Shown: positions 1 through 10,481 of the stretch, one piece after another
Layout: each line of letters starts with the position of its first letter
Position numbering within the stretch: the stretch's first letter is position 1
Source of the DNA: Hybos culiciformis
Taxonomy: Eukaryota > Arthropoda > Insecta > Diptera > Hybotidae
Assembly (NCBI GenBank): GCA_964007475.1
Contig: OZ023273.1
Location: 145,611,308-145,675,307 of the forward strand
Reading direction: 5' to 3'
DNA: 64,000 nt
Notes under the pieces: generated by a model
Databases searched by the model: none
Seen by the model: only the letters and a program-made list of their open reading frames with translations
What the model was told of the DNA's origin: nothing
Translations under genes and position numbers: made by a program

Positions 1-1639
1 TTCATTTGATAAATAAAAACCGTCAACGGGTAAGATTTAAAAATTGAATGAGTTTTAAAGATAATGTTTGATGTTTCCAGTTATTTATATACCTTCTTCT
101 TTAAGTTTCACCAGTAAAAATAAACTATAAGATACTTAAATTGCAAGCATTTTTTCTTTTAATTTTTATTGGTTATATTTTTTTGGGTATACATATAATT
201 AAGTCGAATTATAATTATAATTATCCAAATAATGTAATTTTCGAGTTAGCGTAAAAAATTCATTTGTTAGCAATTGAATTTTAACAAAATATGAAATCTA
301 CAATATATTTCGTAAAAAAAAATAAAAAAATTTGAATCTAAAACAATATTACAGAAAAACAAACCATCTACGAATATGTGATGGGTTTAGAGTTGCAATT
401 ACGTTTTGTAAATTTATTATTCGATATGAGGTTAAAAAGCGATGATTCGAATGAACTTCGTAGAACATTTTACCACTTAGATAATATCATAAAATAAAAA
501 ATTTTTGTGGAAAATATAAAAACAAGGAGGACATCTGATAGAATGAAATTAAACTAGGGTCCTAAGGCTTGTAGTCGGGAAATAACTTAAATTAATACCA
601 TGCACTTTCGCACTTTAATAATTTCTCTAAATTTGGTTGTAAATGTTATTTTAAACTTTGTTTTGATTCAAAACTAGCACATTTTTTTTTATTGTTGGCG
701 GCATTTTGGCGAGGTTTGTAAGCCCAAAAATCTTAAATTTTTGATTGATTTTGATAATCAAATCTAAACTCTTTTTGATCGAAACTTTCCACATATTTCT
801 TTGATCTTATACCATTGTAAGACTTCTAAAAAAGAATAATTGGTTTGCATTTCAATGCAAATATTTAATTTATTTTGATTAAAATTTGAAAATACATATT
901 TTTTTCTTAATTCTGTGATGGAACAGGTGAATTTTTTATTTAAAATTAAATCAGGTCAAAAATATCCACCTTGCTCTATTTTATTTTAAGATTTATTGTT
1001 TTTGCCACAATTCAAAATTCTTTTCTTTATCGCTGTGGATAATCTGAAGTAACCTTAAATGTCATTAAATTATTATTCTGAAAAACTTTATTTTTTTTTT
1101 TTAAATTCTGATTAAGATTACGAATTTCGTTTATAAGATTTTGTCCCTAAAAATTTTCTTTTTCTTTTTATATAAATTTTCGGAAAAATATTTGATTTCG
1201 ATACAAATATTTTTTTAATAATGTCATAAAAATCCACTTAATAATTTTTTTTTCGAATAAAGGAATTTATATAAAAAAAAAAGATATTAAAGGGTGAGAA
1301 AAAGAGGTAAAAAAATATCAATTTTATCAAATTATCCGATCTTTATTACTCTTTTTTTACTATTGATTAACCTTCGAGTTTCTTGGTTTTGATTATGTCT
1401 TAATAGCAAATTGAGTAGCACGCTGGTGGTATTTATATGTTTAAAAATATTAAACTAATAACTAAACTTAGGTTTAAAACAAATATGTATATATATTAGG
1501 CTAAAAGGGGTAGGACATAAAGACAGAATTAAGAAAACTCACAAGATTAGAACTTGCCGGATGTTTGTTCATTTCGAGTTCTCGCGGGAATTTGATCAAA
1601 TTTTTGATTCAAATTCTTGAGTTAAGGTTCATTTTTACA

Positions 1640-1925
1640 TAAATCGAAATCAGAATCAGTATCTGAAAAAGAATTTAGAATTTAGGAATTAAACATAACA
1701 GAATCTAGCGTTAGAATCTGTTGCTAGCTTTTTAACATAAATCAGAATCTGAAATAAAAACATTGTGAGATTCTGTCATCAGCAGAAGAAAAACGAGTCT
1801 CATACACTTGTCTCTATTCTGCCTCCGGAATTGAAATAGATGTTTTGTGGCTAAAATTCTGCTCCGGAATAATTTCTGGTGTGATGTTTATGATTCTTAG
1901 TCTGATACTGATTCTGGTTTATCAC
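1640..1925. repeat. Degenerate inverted-repeat region
   Basis: Near 1652 the sequence reads cagaatcagtatctg and near 1900 it reads gtctgatactgattctg, which are imperfect reverse complements. The interval between them is rich in cagaatct and tccggaat variants. This could be an old MITE whose ends have decayed, or a chance cluster of related words. No flanking duplication is visible, so the boundaries are approximate. Confidence 0.25.
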
Positions 1926-2141
1926 TTTGTTTCAATTTTTATTTTTAAGCAACTGATTGAATTTTCGTTTATAATAAATTAAACAAATTTTTGCAATTAA
2001 GTATGTATAAAAATTCTTAAAACAAATCTTTCATTTTTATATGAATTATATACTACTTTTATATTGTATGCCAGTGTGAATGTTTTGTAAGCTTTATAAA
2101 TACTTATTTGAGTAGAAATAATGTAGATTGTGAATATGTAA

Positions 2142-2149
2142 TATATATG
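2142..2149. repeat. Left target-site duplication of hAT element
   Basis: The 8-bp direct repeat tatatatg abuts the left terminal repeat and is identical to 2857-2864. The length fits hAT integration. Confidence 0.9.
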
Positions 2150-2856
2150 CAGTGCCGGATTTGGGGCGATTGGAGCGATTGCTCTCAATCGGGCCCCGCG
2201 CTTGACTGCGCTTGAAGGGGCCCCGCACATCTGAATTTATTATCTGTAATGGAAGTTTCAAGTACACATATGTAAAAATGGTAAGGGTTACAAAAATAAA
2301 TCTTTAACTTATAATTAAAATTTAAATTTTAAGAAAACATAACTTTTTTTTAAATAAATAACAAAAATTGTTTTTATAGAAAAATATTAATTCATATAAA
2401 CAGTGAAGAAGACTAAATTATTTAAAAAAAATTGTGATCTAAAAATAAGAAAGATATTTTTTTCCCTTAAAAAAGTTCGCGCTGAACAGCACTACTATTA
2501 CAAACAAATTAAGTGAACAGCAATATTTCCTAACTCACTTTTCGTTGAATTCAACGACAACTCAACTATATATGCTCATGCACATGTACACACCTCATGC
2601 AAGTTTTCTGGCAAAACCGATTTTGGCTTTTTTGGCTTGCGCAAGCTTCATGATTTCATTCACACAACGATTTACTTGCTCAAATTTGTTTTTTTTGTAA
2701 ATTTTCGCAAATTGCATGAGCATGCAAAAAAAATTGCATGATATATATTAAAATATATTAAAGTGTTTTATTTCCTAATTTTAAATTAAAATTTAAAGCT
2801 TAGGGGCCCCGCGGAAAAAATCCAATCGGGTCTTGCACTTGCTGGATCCGGCACTG
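2150..2856. mobile_element. Non-autonomous hAT-type transposon (MITE), 707 bp
   Basis: The left end reads cagtgccggat and the right end is its exact reverse complement, atccggcactg. The element is flanked on both sides by the same 8 bp, tatatatg (2142-2149 and 2857-2864). An 8-bp duplication with CAGTG-type ends is the signature of the hAT superfamily. GC-rich subterminal blocks containing ggggccccgc lie just inside each end (about 2188-2226 and 2803-2815) and contrast sharply with the AT-rich interior. No transposase frame is present, so it must have been moved by a partner element elsewhere. The interior also contains several catgca words near 2570-2750. The perfect duplication suggests a fairly recent insertion. 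Confidence 0.92.
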
Positions 2857-2864
2857 TATATATG
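2857..2864. repeat. Right target-site duplication of hAT element
   Basis: The 8-bp direct repeat tatatatg abuts the right terminal repeat and matches 2142-2149 exactly. Confidence 0.9.
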
Positions 2865-5029
2865 TAATATATATACAATCAATATTGAATTTGATTAATT
2901 CAATTACAAAAAGGATTTTTATGAGATCCTTTTAATAAATTTAATTGCTTTATTATTAAATAAATTTGTTAGAATCATTATAAAAGTAATGGATTTTGTT
3001 TATTTTTTTACGCGCCTTCTTATATTTTTATGTTAAGTAAAGTTTTTAACAAAAAAATTTGTAAGTAAATTGGAAGGGGTATTCTTCTTTGTAGTCCTTT
3101 TCGTATTCCTCGTTTCGTCTTCCTCACGGATAAAGTGATTGTTGATAGTAAAAAACACTACAGGATACCTTTTCAGTTAATAAAAAATATATATATTTTC
3201 TTTGAAGTTAATAAAAAGCAATAAAATAATAATTATTATTGATTCAATACCATAGATCCTTGTAGGATATCAATTGATTTTTTTTTTTTGCAATTTTTTT
3301 TATTGCTTCTTAGAAATTATAAATTTTATTACCGTTTCGGAATTTTCGTAAGGTCTATAATAATATTTAAAAGTATTATTGAGCTGAACAGGAGCTGTAA
3401 TAGTAATACGGGGGGCTGATATGGAAAGTTTTCTTATTTATATTATATTAAAAAATGATATCCTTGAAACTTTATTTGTGATTAAGCTACAATAACAAAT
3501 TTCCTGGAACTGGGCCATTAACAAATTAATATACTATGTAAATACATTTTTCCTGTGATCGAGAAAAAGCAGTCAAGTCTTTTTGTAACTTTAAGGTTTG
3601 TCTTACTTTGAGAGCTAATTACTTCTTAAGTCACCATCCACCAAATATATTGGTTAAACTTCTTCAGAACGATTTTTGTGAACAATTTTTATATGCCTCT
3701 GTTAAAATTTAATAAAATTTATTTTAATGGGTTTTTGTTGTTAAGACAAGAGAGCTTTTGTTCGCGATTAGAATTACTCTTATTATCAAAAAAATAAAAA
3801 TAAAAAAAAAATAAAACACAAGGACTCTTCAAAAATTAATTGGAAATGTAATTAAATATAACCAAAATAAATCGATAATTGGCAATAAAATAACATTTAA
3901 TGAAAAATTAAAACCCATCAAATTATATTCTTAACGTAAATTGATATGAAAATAATTATCATTTATTATGTCATATTTTTTTATGAACGTGAATAAAGCA
4001 AAAGTACACAATTCTATAATCTTAGGTCTACATCATTTCGAAATTCACTCCGATCAAACTTTTACCATTTTCTAATATTAAAAAATTAGACGAACGTTTG
4101 AACTTGTTTTTTCACCTTTCAATTTCATTGTTGACTGCCGAATCCTTTAGCTAATTATCATCTTCAATTTATACTTGCAAGCATTATTAAACGGTTCTGT
4201 TAATGCCCTGTGGTTAAATGCTTGCTTATCCATTATTTACTTTATGCTCAATTAGCCATCATAAATTTTCTATATTTACCTCAAAAGTAACCCTTTTTTT
4301 TCTGAACATGTTTTTTTTTTCAGACATATTTATCAAAGTCAATATGCATAGGATTTTGCATTATAACCCTTTGGCGGTTTTTATTTTTTTTCATCCAATT
4401 GAACATTTTAGTAACCCTTCTATGTTGTAAAAATTATACCGCTAATTAGTTTTGTAATGTAAGGCAAATGGGATTGTAAATAAATAATATTATATAAAAA
4501 AAAAAACAAACACGTTATATCTTCATTTTATTGACACTCCTTTTTTATCCCTTTCGTTAGAATAAAAAAAAAAAAAAAACCCACAAAAAGGGTTTAAATG
4601 AGCTTATAAATTATTTAATAATGAATTTATGTAGAAAAAAAATTGCTTGTTAATGTAATAATTTAAAAACATAAAAATATGTATTAGATTTTTTTTAGAT
4701 TGTAAGAACATTTTATGTAAAAATGAAAGTAAGAAATTAATTTGAAAAAGATTATTAAGCATTTTGATTATGTACATATGTAAGCACTTAATGTCCTGTT
4801 GATATCATTGAATACTATAGTTTGGTGTACGAAAATAATAACGAATAATGTAACTACTTCAGTTTTGATTTTTTAACTGTTTGTAGGCAACTTTTGAGTC
4901 TTGCAAAAAAAAATTAAAAGCGTAATGAATTGGAATGAATTGGAAGTTCTTAAGTTAAGTTTGAATTGTAGATTTAAGTTAAAAATATGCAAAGTTGATA
5001 TACTTATAGATCAATATATTTATTTATTT
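2865..5029. other. AT-rich non-coding stretch
   Basis: No exon is recognised here. At 2908-2933 a small hairpin pairs aaaaaggat with atcctttt around a 9-nt loop; it is one of several inverted pairs of the AAAGGAT word seen in this window. The rest is homopolymer-rich A/T sequence with no visible transposon ends. Confidence 0.5.
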
Positions 5030-5285
5030 ATTTTTTTATTTATTTATCTGTAGCTTAACTCAAGCTCATATATACAAAATTTAAATACATTAAATTTGAA
5101 ATTTTGAAAATATATCACATTATGAAACTATTAATATAAAAACAAAATGAAACTCTAACATTGCACTATACATTCATTACATAAAGATAACGATGTATTC
5201 AAAACATCTGAAACATAGTTCAGTCAGTCCAACAGTGGACAGAGTCACCGAACAATCAACCATCCAACATATAGGTAACTTTAAC
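5030..5285 (-). mobile_element. Possible 3' end of a non-LTR retrotransposon with (TAAA)n tail
   Basis: Read on the minus strand, a less AT-rich block (about 5215-5285) leads into a short stretch ending ...gttaagctacag and then an (ataa)n-like tail at about 5030-5052. A simple TAAA-type tail is typical of several insect LINE clades. No reverse-transcriptase frame or target-site duplication is visible, so this could also be plain microsatellite next to unique sequence. Confidence 0.3.
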
Positions 5286-8200
5286 AAATCCTTTTATATA
5301 CCAGAGTAAAATAAATGAAAATGAATCTATCTGTAAATTAAAATTTATACTTACATAAAAAACTTGTAGTAAGTGAGTAATTTTGAATTAGTAATATGTA
5401 ATTTCAAAGTTTTAAACTTTTGATAGCCTCTCATTTATGATGATCAGGTATGAAAAACTATGTTGGATCGAGTTAAATTGATACAAGTGTCTAATTCTAA
5501 TAGAACATTTGTTTATGATTTGGCGACTTTCAGGCAACACTAATAAAAAACTAATAAAAATATTATTTATCTATTTTTTTTATAATAAATATTTTCTGTA
5601 CATGTTGTTTATTTTTGCACCTGCACCTTTTAACTCATTTTGGAAGTTTTTTTTTTTAATTTTTGTTATTTTTTCATCAAAACTAAACAGATATTTAGCC
5701 TGAAACATATTTTTTTTTAACCGGCAAATTTCAAATCTCTCTTGATCAGGTTCTAAAATCAATTTGGCTCTGATGAAGCGAGAGAATAAAACCACCTTCC
5801 TTGTTTTTTTTTTTTTTTTTTTTAGAAAAAGAAAAATGAGATACAATTATGTTATTTTCTTTATAAATGATTAAGGATATTTTGATCCTTATAATCAAGA
5901 AGATTAATAAAAAAAAAACAGTTCTTCATATTAGGACTTTTGAGAAAAAAAAATATGCAACCCTTAATTGTGTAATAATTATTTCAATCAATATTATGTT
6001 GTTTTTTTTTTCGAAAAAAAAAGGATGATCTTCTTGGAAATTTCTCTTTCACTTAAAAAAAAAAAAGGATAAGATAAAGGATACTTTGTTTCTAAAAAAA
6101 AATTGTTTTTTCTAAATGTCTATAAATAACTTGATTCCTTATAAGGCTTAAAAAATTTGGCCTATATAATTTAATTTTTTTTTTCTGGAAAAAGTGCACA
6201 CATTGCACCACTTTTAGACGAAATTGTTTTTGTGCCAATAAAAATGGTAATAAATTACCAAAAAAAAAATGGAATTAGGGTTTTTTTTCGACTTCATGTA
6301 ACAATGCGAGACAAAAAAGATTCATAGTTGGTCCTAAAAATTTTACAATTTGATAGTTGTTCGTCCAAGACTAAAGATCAGCAAGGTTCATACTAGTTTA
6401 AAAACTATGTATAGCATTATGAAGAATTTCGATCAGCAGGTCTTAAAGCTCAGTGATTCAAACGAATATTCAGTTCTGTTTAAATTATTAAACATATCTT
6501 ATTATTATCGAGAATTCAGTTAAACATGATGAGATATTAACTTCCAATTCTGTAAACGGAATTATTTTATACTTTGACGCCTAATCGATTACTAAGTTCC
6601 TCTGGATCTAAATTTTTCCTATTTTTCTTATTGACAAAGCAGCTGTTTTATAAATTATTTCTTCTGTGCTAAATTTATTAGATTTTTTTTTATTGAGAAC
6701 TTTAGAAAAAATGTCTGGTGATAAAATATCCCAGAACCTTTTTTCTGCTACCACTTTAATTAAAAAATAAAATTGAAATGGTCAAATGATTTTCTTTAGA
6801 AAATAAAATTGAGTAATGGGTCAGAGTGTAGGGTTGCTTCTTTTAAAAAAACAAAAAAAAAGAATAAAAAACTGAATATCAAAATTCCTTTTAAAAAAGG
6901 ATCAGAACGCATTGCAGGAGTCGAAAAAAAAAAATTCATAAATTTTTAAATTATAATTTTTTTTTATAGTCAAATTGCACAATTATAAAAATAAAAGATG
7001 TCGTGCTGTGGAAAATAGTTTTGCTCTTTTGTTATCTTGGGCTTTTTGTTTTATATTATCTAACTTTTAAACGACTCGTATACCCTTTTATTTAAGAACC
7101 GGGGTACCTATATTATTAAAAAAAAAATTCTTGATAACGAATTTAATGTTGGCGCTTAATTGATTGTGAACATATTTCTATAGCGAGCTTCTTATTTAGT
7201 TCAATAATAAAGGTTTCCATTAATTATATTCAGAAAACATTTTTTTAGTGCATAAATTGATTGAAAGATAAATAATTTAGGTGTAAGACATTTGTCTTAA
7301 CAAAATATACAAAAAAAATGGTTAAATAAGACAATCATTTACTTGATTTATGATTTGTGTACGAATTTTATTCAGTTTTTTATGAGCCCTATATAGGTTC
7401 ATGGAAAGAAAAAAATATTGGTAACCTACACTTTTGCATTATTAATATTGCTTAAAATTATTCAAAGAAAATGCCTTGGGTCAATTTGTAGGATTAAATA
7501 ATGGCGATCTATTTTATAATTGGATCCAAGTCTGGTATAAGCGTATAAGAATATTTAAACGAACTATTTTGATTTGATTACACAAACTCTTGTTGAATGT
7601 ACATTCAAAGATAATGTATCAATAGTAATTATATTGTACCTACATATTTACAAAAATTTAGAATGTCATTTTATTTTGGAAAAATTTGTTAGCTACAACA
7701 ATGTCACGTAAAACCCCTAAAACATAAGACAAAAGAAAATGTAACTACAAATTTAAAATAATTATTCCTAAATAATTAATTCTTTAAACATAAATATGCA
7801 TGTACATAATGTACATTCTCATATATGTATTTTGTAATGGTTGGATAAAAATAGCATTGAAGGGTTAGAACGACAATTTTTACTTTTGAAATTCATATTC
7901 ATTATTGTGGATTTAGTTCTAAATGGTTATGTTATAAACGTTAAATTTTATGTTTTTAAAAAAGAAAATTAAAATAATTTTTGTTTTCTATTTTATTTAT
8001 TTTATTACCATATAGACTCTATAGAAAGACAAGTGCTATATTTCAATAAGATGTTAAGCACGGTTTTATAATTTCATGGAAATATAACTTTCTAGTTTAA
8101 TTAGGTCAAGTCAATTTTATTAAGCATATATAAGGCTTCTTAAGTGTGGATTGAATAAGTTTAGCAACAAGATATACCTAAATGTGTCCTTTCACTTTAG

Positions 8201-9686
8201 CCAACAAAACACACTGTTAAATAATAAATTATGTCTTTATTTGCTATTTTTATAAAAATTTATAAACAAACGAACATCTTCTTAAATTTGAATAACATGA
8301 ACTATGAAACTTCACACAATTAATGACAAAATGTAAGTTTTTATGATGAAAAATTACTAGGTTAAATGGGTTGTGTTTAATCAATTATGACACTTTAGCT
8401 CAGAGAATTTTATTTCACATTTGTATTTTATATTTTGTTAGTCAAAAAAAAAGCAGGTGGATTTTAATAGGAGAGAATCTAAAAATTAATAAGTTTTTTT
8501 ATATTTTTTAAAATTTAACATGACCTTAAAAGGAAAATATGTTAATTAGAGAATTTTTGAAGTAAATAATTTTCAAAAATTCAATTAAGATTGTTTAAAA
8601 AAAAATTAAACAATCTTATTGACATTATTACGGTATTATTATAAAGTAAAGTATTTTATGAACCTTCATTTTATTAAATTTTAGAAGTTGTAATTAAAAA
8701 AATTATTCTTAATTTTAAACTTCTGATATTAACTTTTTTATTGGTTTATTTCAGGTTTAGGTAACCTAAAAAATTTTGTGCACAAGCGAGTCGAATTTTT
8801 GATTAGATAGTTTGATATGGGTGACAGAATTATATGATTGATACAATTAGAAAATTCCATCAAAATATCGCTGCTTTTATTTTTTATTCCAAGTTCTTAC
8901 CGCTGATTATCGGAGAAAGGACAGAAGAACTTAAAAACGATAAAAAACCATCTAGAACTTCTATAATTTTATAACGAATAAAAAAAATTTACGAATAGAC
9001 TATTAAATTGAACATAATCTGAATTGAATGTGAAAAAAAAAACAAATAAACCTTTTAACCCTTCAGAAAAGATCAAACATAATGTAAATTACAATTTGAA
9101 TTTTCTTTTTTTATTAACTTAATCACGCGTCTTCAAACCGCTATAATGTTACCACACATAATTCTAATGTCTTTTTATATTATATTTCATGAATGCGCGT
9201 TCGAAGGAGTTAATAAAGAGAATTTTAAGAAAAAAATAAATTATAATAGGCGTCTTCCAGACAAAGTATCAAGTAACAAGATAAAGAAAGAAAAAAACAT
9301 GAGGGATCATTATTTAAAAAATAATTAAGATTGGGGTTACCCTTTTTTTTTCCTATATATAAAAACTCTGTCTTGGATTTAAAAGGATTGATGCTGCTGA
9401 TTTTAAGGCGGCATTTAAAAAACATGATATTTTGTGTTGATAGACACACGTCTTAATTTATATTAAAATAAAAAAAAGAGTTCTACATACATAATTTGAT
9501 TAGCATTTAATTGAGGAAACCCCTTTTTTCATCAAGATCATTTAAGATCCGTTTATAAAAAAAATATGGTGTGTTTGATTGTTTTTTTGAATATTTTATT
9601 TAGAACAATTTTTTCCTACATTATATTCGGCTACTTATTGGGTTATAAAGATATTTTTCTTCGATTTGTATTCATAGAGAAGCCAT
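5286..9686. other. AT-rich non-coding stretch
   Basis: No gene is seen. The interval holds long poly(A) and poly(T) tracts, repeated AAAGGAT words (for example near 6022, 6066 and 6895), and a small hairpin at about 8587-8618 where aagattgttta pairs with taaacaatctt across a poly(A) loop. Short open frames here are what chance would give and show no coding bias. Confidence 0.5.
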
Positions 9687-9954
9687 TCATTTACCCGTAA
9701 TAAAAGTCAAAGCCATGGCAGATAATTCAAGTGTAATATGCCAAGAACGGTTATAACTCGAGTTTGCCGATAGTCAAGGACTAGCTGATTATATCTTATG
9801 GTTTGAAATAATACAGATTCCTTATAACATTAGCCGATGGTGAATTATTCTAAAAATAATCGGTATAATATTTATTTATTTCATTTGGCATGAAAGCTTT
9901 TCACTTGCCCGTATGATATCTTCATGAAAATCATCTAAAGCGTACTGAATTAAG

Positions 9955-10079
9955 CAGGGCTGTGATTTTTCGTAACGACTCCGACTCCAACTCCTATACA
10001 AACACCACAACTCCGACTCCGACTCCAACTCCTATACAAACACCACAACTCCGACTCCGACTCCAACTCCACAGCCCTG
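9955..10079. mobile_element. Miniature hAT-type element with internal minisatellite, 125 bp
   Basis: The ends are cagggctgtg and its exact reverse complement cacagccctg. The same 8 bp, gaattaag, flanks both sides (9947-9954 and 10080-10087), as expected for hAT integration. Almost the whole interior is a 38-bp tandem repeat built from gactcc hexamers and a tatacaaacaccaca segment. It has no coding capacity. It lies inside the coding-like frame on the minus strand at 9687-10224 and so helped break it. Confidence 0.93.
9977..10070. repeat. 38-bp minisatellite inside the hAT element
   Basis: Two full copies (9977-10014 and 10015-10052) and a partial copy (10053-10070) begin gactccgactccaactcc. 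The copies look identical, which points to recent expansion. The CT-rich hexamer core differs strongly from the surrounding AT-rich DNA. Confidence 0.93.
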
Positions 10080-10426
10080 GAATTAAGCATAAGATGCCAG
10101 AAATTGTTGGTATAACCCATGGATTTGCAATGCTTTAAAAATAAATTCCGAAATTTTCAGCTCCAAATGTTTTACTATGAAAATTCAAGTAAGCTTTAGA
10201 GCCAGCCGTATAATCACACCAAATTTATAAAACATGATTTTCGTTTTCAATTTGATAGATCTTTAAATTTAAATTAGGGTTAAACACACAGATGGTGTTA
10301 AATTTTAAATCATGTTCTTCATTATTGAACAAAATATTTCTTTATATTGAGAAAAATATTTATCGTACAATATTGATGCTTGTATAATTAAAATATTACA
10401 ATTATGTTTTTAAATATTCTAAACAG

Positions 10427-10481
10427 TGAAGTCGAGAATACTTTGTCTGATGATGATGCGCCACCGGCATCAGTTTCATGA
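10427..10481 (+). CDS. Possible terminal coding exon, acidic C-terminus
   Basis: After an acceptor-like ttctaaacag, one frame reads EVENTLSDDDAPPASVS and stops at TGA 10479-10481. Its codons are clearly less AT-rich than the surroundings (GAT GAT GAT GCG CCA CCG GCA). An acidic, proline-containing tail of this kind is common at protein C-termini but does not identify a family. No upstream exon could be linked, and the block could be chance. It lies on the opposite strand to the nearby decayed frame. Confidence 0.25.

Larger units (their letters stand above)
1..2149. other. AT-rich non-coding stretch
   Basis: No convincing exon is visible on either strand. The sequence is dominated by A/T runs. 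Between about 1640 and 1930 the motif family gaatcagtatctg / ctgatactgattc appears on both sides of a core that repeats ctccggaat, which suggests a very degraded inverted-repeat element. No target-site duplication could be found for it. Confidence 0.5.
9687..10224 (-). pseudogene. Decayed coding relic interrupted by a hAT MITE; chemoreceptor-like at best
   Basis: Removing the 125-bp element and one 8-bp duplication leaves exactly 405 bases, a single frame of 135 codons. Five internal stops occur (for example TAA at 10135-10137 and 9876-9878), fewer than the roughly 13 expected for random sequence of this composition. Stretches between the stops look coding: AGSKAYLNFHSKTFGAENFG, then a hydrophobic run NPWVIPTISGILCLIQ, YALDDFHEDIIRASEKLS, and near the end SYNRSWHITLELSAMALTF followed by ITGK. 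The Y-x-x-x-W spacing and the following TGK resemble the C-terminal part of insect odorant receptors, but spacing is off by one residue and about ten residues seem missing before TGK. Identity is speculative; the coding-relic call is firmer. A donor-like GTAAATG follows ITG. Confidence 0.42.

Noticed and set aside
1997..2230. 77-codon frame on the minus strand
   Set aside because: It begins in the GC-rich left end of the hAT element and crosses the insertion boundary.
5220..5256. Short imperfect hairpin gttcagtcagtcca / tggacagagtcaccgaac
   Set aside because: Only short broken pairing; not strong enough to list as a structured RNA.
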